A stretch of DNA of 64,000 bases from Adiantum capillus-veneris (GCA_014529385.2 CM043947.1:123708891-123772890); one strand, 5' to 3'; shown: positions 36,701 to 48,266, numbered from the stretch's first letter. Program-made: numbers and translations. The notes: generated from the sequence alone by a model not told the origin.

Positions 36701-36852
36701 TCGCATGGAATGAAGCCCCGGAATCTACTATCCAGGAATTAGACACATTGTCTAATGAGAGAATTAGAGCATCTTGCTCTACTTTACCTGCCACATTGGC
36801 CTCCGATGTTGGCTTGCTGTCTTGAGACTCTGTCTCCTTCTTCTTCTTGGAC
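33783..36852 (-). pseudogene. copia-1 pol polyprotein
   Basis: From the minus-strand 5' side: protease IVDSGASFHATP; GAG-pre-integrase WHYRLGHMSAKGM; integrase with LVRSDVWGP, FIDDATRKTWVYV, LRSDNGGEY and GISERMNRT; RT with FNEIFSPVVKM, MDVNTAFPHGDL and the intact catalytic YVDDMLIA; RNase H with SLSTTEAEYVAMTEA and LYSDSQSAIHLAKN. In-frame stops TAA near 36294 and TAA near 35460 interrupt it, but no frameshift was found. The last residues before the break are HTSENPADT. The frame then runs into Ser-Leu repeats encoded by the microsatellite, which are not native sequence. Confidence 0.9.
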
Positions 36853-37604
36853 TAGCAATCCTTCTTGACATGGCCCTTCTTGCCGCAGTTCCAACATTCA
36901 AGAACTTACTTTGTGCGTGACTTGCTCCGCCTTGAGCGATCACGACCCTTTTGGTTTTTGAACCTCTCCTTAAGCCTTCCTCTTGTTTCCACTGATAGTG
37001 CAGCACTTGATGATTCTCCTGTGCTTCTCCTTCGCATTTCCTCGCTTAGGAGAACACCCACAACATCATCAAACTTAAGAGTATTTGTGCCAGAGATAGA
37101 ATTACTTACAGCCATCACAAGGCTGTCCCAACTATCCGGTAGAGATGATAGTATAAGGAGAGCTCGCACTTCGTCATCGAAATTGATTTTCACTGATCGA
37201 AGTTGACTTATGTTTGTGTTAAAGTCATTTAGGTGTTCTGCAACTGAACCATTCTCTGCCATCTTTAGATTGAACAAGCGCTTCATAAGAAATACCTTAT
37301 TGGATGCCGATGGTTTCTCGTAGAAGTCGTCAAGTGACTTCATCAAGTCCTCCGTGGTCTTCAGCTCCAAAACATTGAAGGCCACCATTGACGCCAAGCT
37401 TAACCGGATTGTTACCAGTTCCTTTCGATCAAGGACAATCCATGCTTCATCTTCCATTGTTGAGGGCTTCTTCGCAAGACCGCCTAGTGGCAAATAGAGG
37501 TCCTTCTGGTAGAGATAGTCTTCAATATGCATCTTCCAATGTTGGTAGTTTTTGCCGTTGAACTTCTCAATCTTGAGCTTCCCTTCCTCCACCATAAATC
37601 CCAC
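36853..37604 (-). pseudogene. copia-1 gag
   Basis: Starts MGFMVEEGKLKIEKFNG at 37604. The capsid-like domain has YQHWKMHIEDYLYQKD and LKMAENGSVAEHLNDFN, typical of copia gag (UBN2/retrotran_gag type). The first 232 codons end with TAA at 36906. The same frame continues into the zinc knuckle CWNCGKKGHVKKDC (CX2CX4HX4C), followed at once by TAG. Apart from these two stops gag and pol would be a single frame. Confidence 0.9.
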
Positions 37605-37654
37605 TCAATTCAAGGAATCCTTTCCTTGAGATAATTTAGCTACGAGAAAACCTT

Positions 37655-37666
37655 GCTTTGATACCA
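37655..37666 (-). other. copia-1 primer-binding site
   Basis: On the minus strand TGGTATCAAAGC lies two bases after the 5' LTR end. It matches the tRNA-iMet complement TGGTATCAGAGC at 11 of 12 positions. Confidence 0.85.
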
Positions 37667-37668
37667 GT

Positions 37669-38360
37669 TGTTAGGAAATAAGACGTAGCTAAATAGATAA
37701 TTGAGTAGATTACTTAATGGAGAGAGACAGATTTATATACACGAGATTATAGAGTAGAGAGAGAGAGAGAGTACACACGATATACGTGGTTCACCCAATG
37801 TGGGCTACGTCCACGGGAAAGCAGCCACTCAATGGCTTTAGTACTTCAAAACAAGAAGTAGTTTACAAAGGGATTATACCCTTAATGGAGCTCCGGCCTT
37901 GCTTCACTCTCACCACCTCACACTCACCTCGTTGCATCAACTTCACACTATGAAATGTGTGTAGAAATGGCCTCCTTTTATAGGCCAAAAGGGTTGCCCT
38001 CTCTTATGAGAGACAGCCATGTGTAGCCGCCCTTGTGCGAATAAGTCCAAATCGGACCCTCCAATTCGCCCATGTGTGGCCGCCCTTGACAAGTCAAGTC
38101 CGCTTTTGAATTCGGCCACCGGCCACTGGCCATTGACTTCCGACCACCGGCCATCGACTACCGGCCACCGGCCAACCGACCGGTTGTTTTCCGACCACTT
38201 TCCGACCATCGTCCGGCCATAATATTCCGGCGAAAAAAGAATATTCCGGCGATTAAAGGCCTTTAAAGTTGTCCCTGATTCTTGTCCGTGAAAATTTTGG
38301 TTTCCGGTGAGTGATTTTCCTTCACGCACGATGGCTTCTCCTCATAATGGGGGCCTTACA
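37669..38360 (-). repeat. copia-1 5' LTR, ~692 bp
   Basis: On the minus strand it runs TGTAAGGCCCCC to TTTCCTAACA. A TATA box (CTATAAAAGG, plus-strand 37974-37983) lies near its middle, and a (GA)n stretch lies near its 3' end. CCGGCCA repeats occur at 38115-38180. The outer end at 38360 is inferred from the TG start and was not confirmed by a second LTR. Confidence 0.75.
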
Positions 38361-39947
38361 AATGTGCGCTTTTACCACAAAAAATTACAAGGGTAAATCA
38401 GGCTCCATACTTAACAAGTTGGACAGTGTTCGGAAAGCAGCACGTGCACCTCCTAAAACAGAGTGCTACACAAGCACATGGAGAAGAGTGGAAAGAGATG
38501 AGAAAAATGACACAGAGCACTGGGTGCAATCTCCTTCCATGCACGAATGAGCATTTTTCTCTTGTACGTATTTATGTAGAACACACCTACCTTGAAGTTA
38601 TATTATGGAAGAAAAGCACACCTGGGATTTTCACTCTCATTATGCATTGAGGGATTATTCGTCTCCCTAATCTCAAGGGTCAATCTCTCCAAAGTTGTTG
38701 GAACATTTGAAGAGATATGAGAGGCTCAGTATGTTTTACAAAACTTGCAAATTTGATGTCACAGGAACAAAATAATAGAGATAGATAGAAAAAGGTAGAG
38801 AAAGAGATCTTTGTATTGATGAATCTTTGCAGACTTTTGATACAACAGAGGAGCAATTGAATATGGGTGCACTCCGTTGTACGGAGCTCGAACCTCCCGA
38901 CCACCCTCGAGCTTCAGTCCACTTGCATGCAGCGTCTCACTCGCACTCTCACTCTCACTCGCACTCGCACTAGCACTCGCACTCTCACTTGCACTCGCAG
39001 AAGAGGAGATCTGTGAATGATCCCAAACGCACCACCCGTCTTGCTTTTATCTTTCTTTTCCTCGAAAAGCCTGCACGATTTTCGCACCAAGTATACCTGC
39101 GAGAATAATATAAGAACGTGATCGCTACGCGATCCGTAAAGGTTAGATTTTTATCATGACACTTTGCAGAGATCCTGTTTCACACACTGATTTCTGCATC
39201 GCCTACAAAATAGCCAAAAGAACATACTCGTGCAACCAATTCAACATGATAATCAAAGTAAAAAAACATAATTATATACCTTCATAATCTCAATTGCCAT
39301 ACTCTACCATGAAGAAACAATCCACTTCTTGGTTGATAGTAGGGAGAACTGTATGATGTTGTATGTCTGTCTGTCCCTGTGTATACTACACTGTTGCTGC
39401 CTTCTGTTTGTTTTCATCATAACTTTTACAAACAAACTCAGAACAGAGAAATCCAAGTACTCAAAACGACGGGAATAGGTCTGGTCTACAAGGCTACGCG
39501 AACAGAATTACGAAAAACGTCTATGTTTGGCTAAAAACGCAACTTTTTGGTCGCGACTCTTAAAACCTCTATTTTTGGGTCTCCACTACTTTTACAACTT
39601 ATTTTAAGCCTATCCATGCCTTTTAAGCTAAAACACATAAATATAAAACATTGATATTAATAAAAATCTCAATTTTACTGTTCATGAACAGACTATCTGT
39701 TATTCATTAATCTTTATCAAATACGTCTTTAGTCTATTATTTTAAAAAAATAATATATTTTTTCTCTCAATATCTCAAACTCATTCATATAAGCTCTGTT
39801 TAATAAACTATTCAACAATATTCCAAATCGTGCTAAACAAAAGATATGCCCTACTCCTTTTTTTTTTGACTTTTAGAACTTCAAAAATTAGTCCTATTAC
39901 ATTTGAAGAGATATGAGAGGCAATATGTACATAATATATAAATAAGC
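38361..39947. other. unassigned region ahead of the gypsy host
   Basis: No intact gene. On the plus strand near 38690-38765 a short stretch reads LLEHLKRYERLSMFYKTCKF and may be gag sequence of the gypsy host. 38935-39000 is a CACTCG/CACTCT hexamer repeat. The 22-mer core CATTTGAAGAGATATGAGAGG occurs at about 38706 and again at 39902, so the DNA between may be an insertion flanked by a duplication. Nothing else was recognised. Confidence 0.4.
38936..39000. repeat. CACTCN hexamer repeat
   Basis: About ten units of CACTCG, CACTCT and CACTTG in tandem. Confidence 0.9.
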
Positions 39948-40764
39948 ATGAAAGAGAGTGGGTTGCTAGAGCCTATTGAAAATGTTTTGGGTTTGTGTGA
40001 ACAAGTTTCTTTTGTAGATATTATGGGTGAGCTTGATGCTATAATGGACTCTAGTTTGCATCTTGAAAATGAACTTTTGGAAGTATGCTCTATGGAAATG
40101 TATCAAGTAATAGAAGCCTTCAAAGAAAAACAAAAACTTGGCCCATAAGTCCATGTTGAAACTAAATACAAGAGTGTAGCAAGAAAGGTGGAACTAGTAG
40201 CTCTACGCTTATCACCCAACAACAGGGAAAAGATTGAGTAGGCTTCTTTGCAACCAAGTTTGAGGAATCCTAAAAATATTGGGCACACCTTCACAAAGGA
40301 GTCTTTTCAAGAGTTGCAGATTGGTTGCAACTAGTTTCTAACACATGAGGGGACAAAGTGCTTTAAAGAAATGCTCTCAAAGCATGGTAAGGCTTTTGAA
40401 TTTAAGCCACATGAGATAGGATGTGGTCATCCTTCTATTATAGATCCTATGGTAATTTTTACAATACCTCATGTGCCTTGGAATCTACGGCCTATTCTAG
40501 TTCCAAAAGGCTCATTTGCCCAAGTTAGTAGAGCTATTGAATGAAAAGGTCAAAATGGGGATTTTGGAGCCTTCTTGTGCTCCTTACTCAAACAGGTGGT
40601 TCATAGTTCCAAAGAAGAATGGTGCTCTACGCTTTATCCAAGATATGCAACCAGTGAACAAGGTGACCATTACAAATGTAGGTACAGGACCGATTGTGGA
40701 TGAGTTTGCAGAGGCGTTTGTAGGGAGGTCAATCTACTCAATGGGGGATCTCTCTTGAGGGTTT
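39948..40764 (+). pseudogene. gypsy host, segment 1: gag end, linker and start of RT
   Basis: Pieces read YKSVARKVELVALRLSP, HTFTKESFQELQIG, EMLSKHGKAFEFKP and FTIPHVPWNLRPI, then RT sequence KVKMGILEPSCAPYSNRWF, VPKKNGALRFIQDMQPVNK and GRSIYSMGDLS. Nonsense codons and one shift (about 40500) break the frame. The wording of this RT, especially FIQDMQPVNKVTI, is that of a gypsy family I associate with fungi. The frame is cut at 40764 by CACTA-2 and resumes at 48568 (GFDQFHLAIESRDLTTM). Confidence 0.85.
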
Positions 40765-40930
40765 CACTATGAGCGATCGTGGTGTTTACCGCGGGCCATT
40801 ACCGCAAAACAAGAGAGAGGAATTCAAAATGAGGAGAGAGAATCATTTTGATGCAGAAGCGTCACTTTACCGCACATATTACCGTGCAAATATCCGCGAT
40901 TATTGCCGCAAACATTACCGCTAAGACAGG
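40765..40930. promoter_or_regulatory. left subterminal repeats of CACTA-2
   Basis: TTTACCGCG, ATTACCGC, TTTACCGCAC, ATTACCGTGC, ATTGCCGC and ATTACCGCTA occur between 40785 and 40925, spaced about 12-50 bp. They are the inverse of the GCGGTAAT motifs at the right end. Confidence 0.8.
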
Positions 40931-41161
40931 CTAGACCCCCTTCCCCCTCCCTCTCCCGCGGGTTTCCATTTAAATCCAATACAACTCCTACACTCTCCAG
41001 AATGCTTGCTCACTTCACTTAATCTCTCTTTCACTCTAAAAATTCTATACATAAATCATTGAACTCACAACAAAACCATTACAAATACTATTCATAAGTA
41101 CATAACGAAACATTTGCAAATTAATCATATACTACACCAAGTGAAAGAATGGAGAGTTTTT

Positions 41162-44100
41162 TTAATTCTCATCTTGTATAAGATCTCTACAAGCACTAGG
41201 ATCCATATTTAGACCCATAGTATTCAAATCAATAAACAAATTTAGAGATTCTTCCTCCTCTCCATCACCTCCTGTAGAATCATCATCGCTTTCTCCCTCT
41301 TCCTCCTCCTCAAGATGACTATTTGCAAGGCTTGGCTGACCTTCTTCAACTTCTACTACATCTTCCTCTGCATCTTGTGGTGATGGTATGATGGGATCAA
41401 TTACTGGCTCAATGTCCGTCTCTGCAAAGATAGATCTACCCCGCGGCATGACTGGAATGGCATACCAAAGTCCTCTTTGAAATATACATGGCACATAAAA
41501 GACCTGTACGTCACACACTAAGAATAAGCTGATATACATAACTTAAATTTTTAATTTAATTTAATTGCGCATAGCCTAAATTACCTGCTCGCAACTACTA
41601 GGACAGTTTTCCCCCGATGGAATTGGGTGGAATCCACCATAATGAGCCCATTTTCATGTCTTTTGACCTTACCTGCAAACCATTGACACTCAAAGAGGAT
41701 TTTGTGAAAATATCTAAAATCCACTTTGATTATTCTCTCTATAGTACCACAATATCTGACCTCATCTGTTGTTGTGTCAAAGTTTCCCATCACGCCACAA
41801 TCATTAGTGGTCCGACACTCATCTATCTTGCAGGTGAGAAAATGTCGGCCTTCGGACCAAATGGAGTTGAAAATGAGACCCTACAATCACAATGCATAAG
41901 AGGCTACATCGCATTTCATTAAGTGATTTGCATACATGCATATATAACATATACACACTCACCTTGCGCAAGCATCCTCGCGCATACTCCCATTCTTTAG
42001 GGCTTATTTTTCCTCCTTGTGCTTTGGCATTGGTCATGGCATTATGGATCCACTCTACTTGAATCACGTCAGGATATTTTGCAAGCTCTTTAGGAAAATG
42101 AGGTGCACGTCTACCTCCATGGGACCTCTTCCATGCATCTCTATCCCTTTCTCTAGCTGCGCGGGCTTCCAAGTACATATTGACCCATTTGGTCATGATA
42201 GTGGCATTGAGTAAAGAGTAGTTGTTGACTATGGCATGAAACTCTCTATCCATGACCAAGAGTGAGCCTTTTCCACTAGGAATGGTTGAGTTCTTCCTAG
42301 GATCCTCTTCTTCACTCCACAGACGAGGCAATGATGGATCCACTCTGATGAGATACTGTGAGACATACACAAATGCCTCTTGCACCACCCAACCTTCTGC
42401 CATGCTCGCCTGAAAACATTAAAACCACATATTTTTATTAGTAACTCCATAGCGCTTAAATGATATCTATATTGTATTTATTTTGCATACCTCCGGTTGT
42501 GAGCTCAATCTAACAAAATCCTTTAAAGTCTTCAAGAATCTCTCCAAGAAGAACATCCATCTAGAGTGAACCACCCCACAAATGGAAATCTCCTCAACAA
42601 GGTGAAGCAATAGGTGTATTTGGCTAACAAGGATTGTACGTGGGAATGCATCCTCAATAGCACACACTGCCTCTACTGCTAGCTGATGGGCTACTAGTAT
42701 GGCTTCTACTTCTATCTCCTTGGAGCTCACAAATCTACAGGGCAAACGTTATATAGTAGATGAAAAAAAAATCCAAGTTCATGCATGCACAACATGATAT
42801 AGTACTTGAAAAAAACCCATTACCTCACAATCTCACCCACTTTGAATATTGCAGCCTTCACCTTAGTGTCCCCATAACCACTAATAGTTATGGGAAGTAC
42901 AAACTACAAGCAATAAAACATCTTAGTGAATGTCAACCTATATATAAGGACACATAGACACCACAAATTGTTCTACTCTTACCTGAAGGATTTTATGCCA
43001 ATCATGGGATTTCAATCCATACAATTGAGTGGAGCCACCCTTTTTGGTTTTTGTGAAAGCACCTTTGAGTGACCGCATATATCCCGTTGGAGTTCTGAGG
43101 ATGCAATAACTTGCTTTGTCCGCTCTTGGTCTGCCTTTGACATTATCCACGGTGCTTTTGGGAGAATCATCTTTCCCCGCTCCCCCATGCGGCCCCATGC
43201 GGGGCGTGGCTGAAGGGGGGAGACGTCGAATGGCTCTTAAATCTTCCCTAGCACCCAATGAATCCTTCTTGCCAATTATGTGATCCCATATAGCTTGCCC
43301 TACATTTTTGAATACATGCATAGGGTCCAATAAGTGCTGAATTTTCAACGAAGCCCAATAGGGGAGCAACAAGAAGATTGAGTACCTCGACATACCCTTT
43401 GGCAACCCATTGGGAGGCGGTGAGGTACCATGATGCTCCTCCCAATGCTTCGCCCAATCAGCCATGTTCCAATGCGATCATAATCCATCTCTAATGCAGT
43501 CACCACTTTGTGGGCTTTTCGTCTGTTCTCTGGCATGTGATTGCCAGCTGGCAGCATCTTTCCTAGCAACCTATCACAAGAAGAAAGTACATTAGAAGCT
43601 AATTTATGCACTCCACAAGCATCCTTCACAATCTGTAAACATACCTCAAAAGTGCGTCGACACTAGCATTGCTCCATCCAAACATTGCCTGAAGGTTAAG
43701 GAATTCGAGAGAAGCCCTTAAAATGGAGTAAGAGCATCTATCATATAGTGCGGTGTGTGCCGAATCGAGTAGCTCACTCCTCGTTCGCTCGGAAGCTTAT
43801 TCGCATGCACACTCTGGTTCATGCTCCTCCTCTCATGCAAAAAGATCCTCAACCATTCTATGCAAATGGTCGTCTTCTGCATCCGCATAAGGAGATGGGA
43901 TGTGGTCACTCGGATAAGAGGGAGCAGTAGTACTTGGCTGATTTGATGTGCTTCCTCCCTCTCTAATGGATTCCTGGCGCATGCGCTCTTCCACCCTCCT
44001 TTCCCCTCCTACACCAACCACACGCCAATGTGGGGTGACGTCAATAGCCGCAACAATTCGCGGATCGTTTGTTTCCATCCGTGCACGCTTGCAAGGATCG

Positions 44101-44260
44101 TCCCATAGTCCATAATCTTCTACATGGCTCAAGCATATCCGTCGAAGTCGAGCAATGGCGCATTTGCACCGCACGCATGGGCATGGTAATCACTCGGCCA
44201 ACCACCATGATCTATCCGGTTCAGTGGACGGGCCAAAATCATCCCAAGCAACCTACATTA
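41162..44260 (-). pseudogene. TNP2-type transposase of CACTA-2, catalytic region deleted
   Basis: The N-terminal exon (about 44260-43650) has CPCVRCKCAI and ends in FGWSNASVDALLR. The next exon gives MLPAGNHMPENRRKAHKVV and LEMDYDRIGTW. At this point CACTA-1 continues with about 330 residues of the Transposase_21 region. Here the sequence jumps directly to ADWAKHWEEHHG, GMSRYSIFLLLPYWASLKIQ and LLDPMHVFKNVGQAIWDHII. DUF4218-like (VEEISICGVVHSRWMFFLERF, 42740-42470), a WIHNAMTNAKAQGGKISP exon (42400-41960), DUF4216-like (VRYCGTIERIIKVDF) and an acidic C-terminus (EEEEEGESDDDSTGGDGEEE) ending at 41162 follow. The join near 43460 looks like an internal deletion. The product could not catalyse transposition. 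Confidence 0.8.
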
Positions 44261-44439
44261 ATAAATTACATACACTAATTAAAATCAAATTACCAAAGAA
44301 TGTTAATAATATATCAGTAAAAAGTAAAAATTAACCATTTAGGTAAAAATGTCAATTTCAAAGTACTAGAAAGACTTTCATTTTATATATTTTTTATAAA
44401 AAACATAGTACCAATAGATTGTGAGGATCAACAGTAATA

Positions 44440-44600
44440 ATGTCAGAACGTGGCCATCTGTTTATTTGGCCCGAATTTGTGCCGCGGTAATATACGCGGT
44501 AATGTTTGCGGTAAGAGACACGGTAATGCTCGCGTTAATAGAAGCGGAAAATCAAATTTCAAAATTTTTTATAAATAGGGGCACCCGCGTGCCCCGCGAA
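44440..44600 (+). promoter_or_regulatory. internal subterminal-type motifs and TATA box, promoter of the TnpA-like gene
   Basis: CCGCGGTAATATACGCGGTAATGTTTGCGGTAAGAG and later ACGGTAATGC repeat the right-end subterminal motif inside the element (listed here only by its short units GCGGTAAT). They are followed by TTTTTTATAAATAGGGGC, a good TATA box at about 44568. A CT- and CCA-rich leader runs to 44759. Confidence 0.65.
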
Positions 44601-44759
44601 GTTCAAAGCCCTAAAATTCGAATTTCATCGTCTTCTCCACAGAAGCCGAGAGCGTGAACCTCACAACCTTGAGCTCTACCTCCATCTCTACTCTTCTATT
44701 CTCCACCATCTCTACTCTTCCACTCTCCTACCCTCTCCCAACAAGCGCTTCAATTCCAT

Positions 44760-46531
44760 GTAAGTTTTTTTGTTATGTATTTTGATTTTTTCACACGCAT
44801 ACACACACATGCATACACACACACACACACACGCATACACACATACATACACTCATACACACACATGCACACACATGCATACACATGCATACACACACAC
44901 TAATTAGTGCATGTGTTCTTTACACACACTAATTAGTGTAAGTAAAGACACACCAAAACTTAAATTTTTTAATTATTAGTTACTTGCAAAATCTAAACTT
45001 GTTAGATTTTATTACTTGCATAACCTAATATGTTAAATTTGGGATTGGCCATGCACACACTAATTAGTGTGTGCATTGACCAATGTGATTGGTCAATGCA
45101 CACACTAATTAGTGTGTTATTAGTGTGTGCATTGGCCAATGTGATTGGTCAATGCACACACTAATTAGTGTGTTATTAGTGTATGCATTGGCCAATGTGA
45201 TTGGTCAATGCACACACTAATTAGTGCTCATTAACACACACTAATTTTTGTGTGATTAGTGTGTGCATTGACCAATGTGATTGGTCAATGTACACACTAA
45301 TTAGTGCGCTATTAGTGTGTGCATTGGCCAATGTGATTGGTCAATGCACACACTAATTAGTGTGTTATTAGTGTGTGCATTGCCCTATGGGGTTGGCCAA
45401 TTCACACACTAATTAGTGTGTGATTAGTGTGTGCATTGACCAATGTGATTGGTCAATGTAAACACTAACTAGTGTGCTATTAGTGTGTGCATTGGCCAAT
45501 GTGATTGGTCAATGCACACACTAATTAGTGTGTGATTAGTGTGTGCATTGGCCAATGTGATTGGTCAATGCACACACTAATTAGTGCTCATTAACACACA
45601 CTAATTTGTGTGTGATTAGTGTGTGCATTGGCCAATGTGATTGGTCAATGTACACACTAATTAGTGTGTACATTGGCCAATGTGATTGGTCAATGCACAC
45701 ATTAATTAGTTTTGGATTAATGTGTGCATTGGTCAATTGGATTGGCCAATACACACATTATTTAGTGTGTGCATTGGCCAATGTGATTGGTCAATACACA
45801 CACTATTTAGTGTGTGCATTGACCAATGGAATTGGCCAATGCACACACTAATTAGTGTGTGCACAATCTAATGCACACACTAATTAGTGTATGTTAAAAC
45901 ACACTAATTAGTGTGTGCACAAGCCAATGCACACACTAATTAGTGTATGTTGACACACACTAATTAGTGTGTGCACAAGCCAATTATTCACGCCAATGCA
46001 TAAAATAATTACTGTGTGCACAAACTAATGCACACACTAATTAGTGTGTGCACAATCTAATGCACACACTAATTAGTGTGTGCACAAGCCAATGCACACA
46101 CTAATTAGTGTATGTTAACACACACTAATTAGTGTGTGCACAAGACAATTAAACAAGTCAACACTAAAACACACACTAATTATGTTAAATTAAACAACAA
46201 TCAACACAAAAACAGAAACATACCTCCATGATTAAGTCGTAGGTGATGTATTAGGCCACAATGACCGTCCAAGTGATCACGCAATCGATCACACTAATCA
46301 TAAACACAATAATCTCTTATTAGTCAATACACACACTAATATCTTATTAGCACTCGAGGCTTTGCAAGACTCTTTTACAGGTTGTAGACACACATTGGAT
46401 TCTTTCAACATTGGATACTATAGAAAATCCAATGTTAAAAAATCCAATGTTTGAAAAAAATCAATGTGTAAATTTTTGATCATATATTCAAATTTTATAC
46501 CCTAGTTTAATCTCTGTCGTAATAAATGCAG
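44760..46531 (+). other. putative 5'-UTR intron of the TnpA-like gene
   Basis: GTAAGT at 44760 follows the leader, and AATAAATGCAG ends at 46531, three bases before ATG 46535. Neither of the two frames near the donor is coding, so this is a leader intron if spliced. It holds CA repeats (44800-44900) and the minisatellite described next. Confidence 0.6.
45040..46160. repeat. CCAAT/ATTGG minisatellite, ~60-bp and ~32-bp units
   Basis: From 45040 to about 45845 units contain TGTGTGCATTGGCCAATGTG, ATTGGTCAATGCACACACTA and ATTAGTGTG. From about 45845 to 46160 shorter units join CACACACTAATTAGTGT to TGCACAAGCCAATG. Both parts consist of nested palindromes: ACACTAATTAGTGT, ATTGGCCAAT and ATTGGTCAAT against ATTGACCAAT. 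This makes dozens of CCAAT-box cores on each strand within 1.1 kb. Confidence 0.95.
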
Positions 46532-46534
46532 ACC

Positions 46535-48008
46535 ATGTCTTCTTCTTCCACACCACGCTTTCGCAGCATTGAGGATTTCATGCCAGACGGGATGTCATAT
46601 CCCGACGCTCTCTCTGCCTATCATTCACAACCGTTGCCTTAGCAGTCATCATCAGGGTTCGGCTGGTTTCGGGACACTCTAGGTGGGTCCACTGCCGTAC
46701 CTGTGACCGATTCAGATGTGGAGAGGGCTTTACGTCTTTGGGCTAAGTGGTTAGGTTCATAGCAGACCCTTACACAGCGCTATTCACCGGTGCAGCTAGC
46801 AGCTTTTGGATTATCAGAGGTCTCTACTCCGACTGGTGGCACTCCATACCTGCAGAGTTTTCCAGCTACAGCTCCAGGTTCAACTTTTCCTTCACACGGT
46901 CCAACGCCCCAGGGTCCGACGCCATTGGGTGTGACGCCACAGGGTCCGACGCCACGGGCGTCCACCTATCAATCACCTATCCCACCTTCTGTCTTAGATT
47001 CACGTCGGCGCTCTTCTCGCAGTCAGCGTCAAGGCAGCTCGCGCGCTAGCGCCTGTCGATCTCGACGAGGGAGCGGAGCTAGTTGTTGTTTTGGGGGGGG
47101 GGGGGGGGGGAAGTACTACAGATTCTCCTCCATAGTCACCGCTCCCTGCTCCAGCAGAAGATGAGGACCATGACATGACTTCACCAGATGCTCGCGGGTT
47201 ATACTACCAGGTTCATAGAGGAGGTATGGTGGATCTCGGGACAGCACAGGGCAGGAGATTCCGCACACACGTCAACCAATTAATCCACTCCACATATATC
47301 AATTGTTTTCTCAAATTTGATCAGCAAGATCCCTACAACCTCACATATATACAGACAACCATGCACATGCGTTTCCCCAACCCCGAGGGGCAATGGTTGC
47401 AAGAGCATGTCAAAACATTTCTGAAGAACAAAAAATCTAGTGTGAGGAGAGCGGCAAAGAAGACAATGGAGTCTCCAGAGCATAGCTATCGGCCAAGAAA
47501 TGTCCATGATGTGGAGTGGGAGACCGCTATGGGCGAGAAAGAGGACGAAAGGGCAACCGGTGCGAGGATGTATACGTGTCAAGTTGAGGCCAGATCCCAT
47601 CAGACTCCTATGCATTATGGTTCGCGAGGAAAAACGGCTTGGAAAGACAAATATGTAAGTAAAATATTAGTTTTATTGTAAAAAATCTAATGTTTTTCAT
47701 TTAATTAATTGTTTGCTATTTTTTGTCAGTATAACATTACCATGAGTCGCCCAACCAGAGAAGTGCAGAGATATAGAGAGAACCATACCCAGTATCAAAC
47801 TTGGTGTTGGTTGTTTGAAAATCAAATGATCTCTCGAGAGGAGTTCGAAAATGCGTGCAGAAGTCTGCAACATGTAAGTTTAATCTTATCTAAATAATCA
47901 AATTGTTAATTTTATATCAAATATTAAATAACAAAGTGTTAATTTTTCTTTTTTATGGTTTTGCAGAGTCAAGGAGTTCCACGTGAAATGCCGCCAACAC
48001 TCCCATGA
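46535..48008 (+). pseudogene. TnpA-like gene of CACTA-2 (three exons)
   Basis: Starts MSSSSTPRFRSIEDFMPDG. TAG codons fall at 46640 and near 46757, and a long G-run (about 47088-47110) shifts the frame, which resumes with DEDHDMTSPDARGLYYQ after one more TAG near 47130. The N-terminal half has TP repeats (GPTPQGPTPLGVTPQGPTP). The conserved core follows: NQLIHSTYINCF, MHMRFPNPEG and HYGSRGKTAWKDKY. Introns 47655-47729 and 47874-47966 have GTAAGT donors and CAG acceptors, and splicing keeps the frame through RYRENHTQYQTWCWLFENQM to MPPTLP-stop at 48006. The family is Ptta/En/Spm TnpA-like, thought to bind the subterminal repeats. Confidence 0.75.
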
Positions 48009-48266
48009 GCATCCTCTATTTTGTCTACAAGGGCCCCGTTTGCCCTATCCCACATGACCATACTCTATTTTGTACACGCGGGCTTTTTTTGCCCTTTATG
48101 TAAATGCAATACCTATCATTTTTTGGCTCAATACCTCCCCCAATTGTAATTCCACTTATGTAAATGAAATTATCAATCTTTTTTTGGTTCAATGTATTGT
48201 CCAATTGTGATATTTTGTTGTAATTAATAATAATTTTGTAAAATAACTAAAATAAATAAAAAAATA
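48009..48266. other. 3' untranslated/intergenic part of CACTA-2
   Basis: Two similar short blocks (CTCTATTTTGTCTACAAGGGCC and CTCTATTTTGTACACGCGGGC in their first 20 bases) follow the stop codon. After them comes AT-rich sequence with AATGCAATACCTATC and similar repeats. No gene. Confidence 0.5.

Larger units (their letters stand above)
33783..38360 (-). mobile_element. copia-1: Ty1/copia element, 3'-truncated
   Basis: On the minus strand the order is 5' LTR (37669-38360), primer site, gag, protease, integrase, RT and RNase H. All share one frame, interrupted only by nonsense codons. RNase H ends at ENPADT, where the family normally continues (LTK...), because the (GA)n tract begins. No 3' LTR follows, so no target duplication can be checked. 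The gag type and order fit the Tork/Tnt1-like lineage. Confidence 0.9.

Noticed and set aside
38400-38660. Cytochrome P450 fragment
   Set aside because: A few residues (GEEWKEMRK) resemble a P450 helix, but no other P450 motif is present in either direction.
45040-46160. CRISPR array
   Set aside because: Units contain no unique spacers; repeats and intervals are all variants of one palindromic minisatellite in plant transposon DNA.
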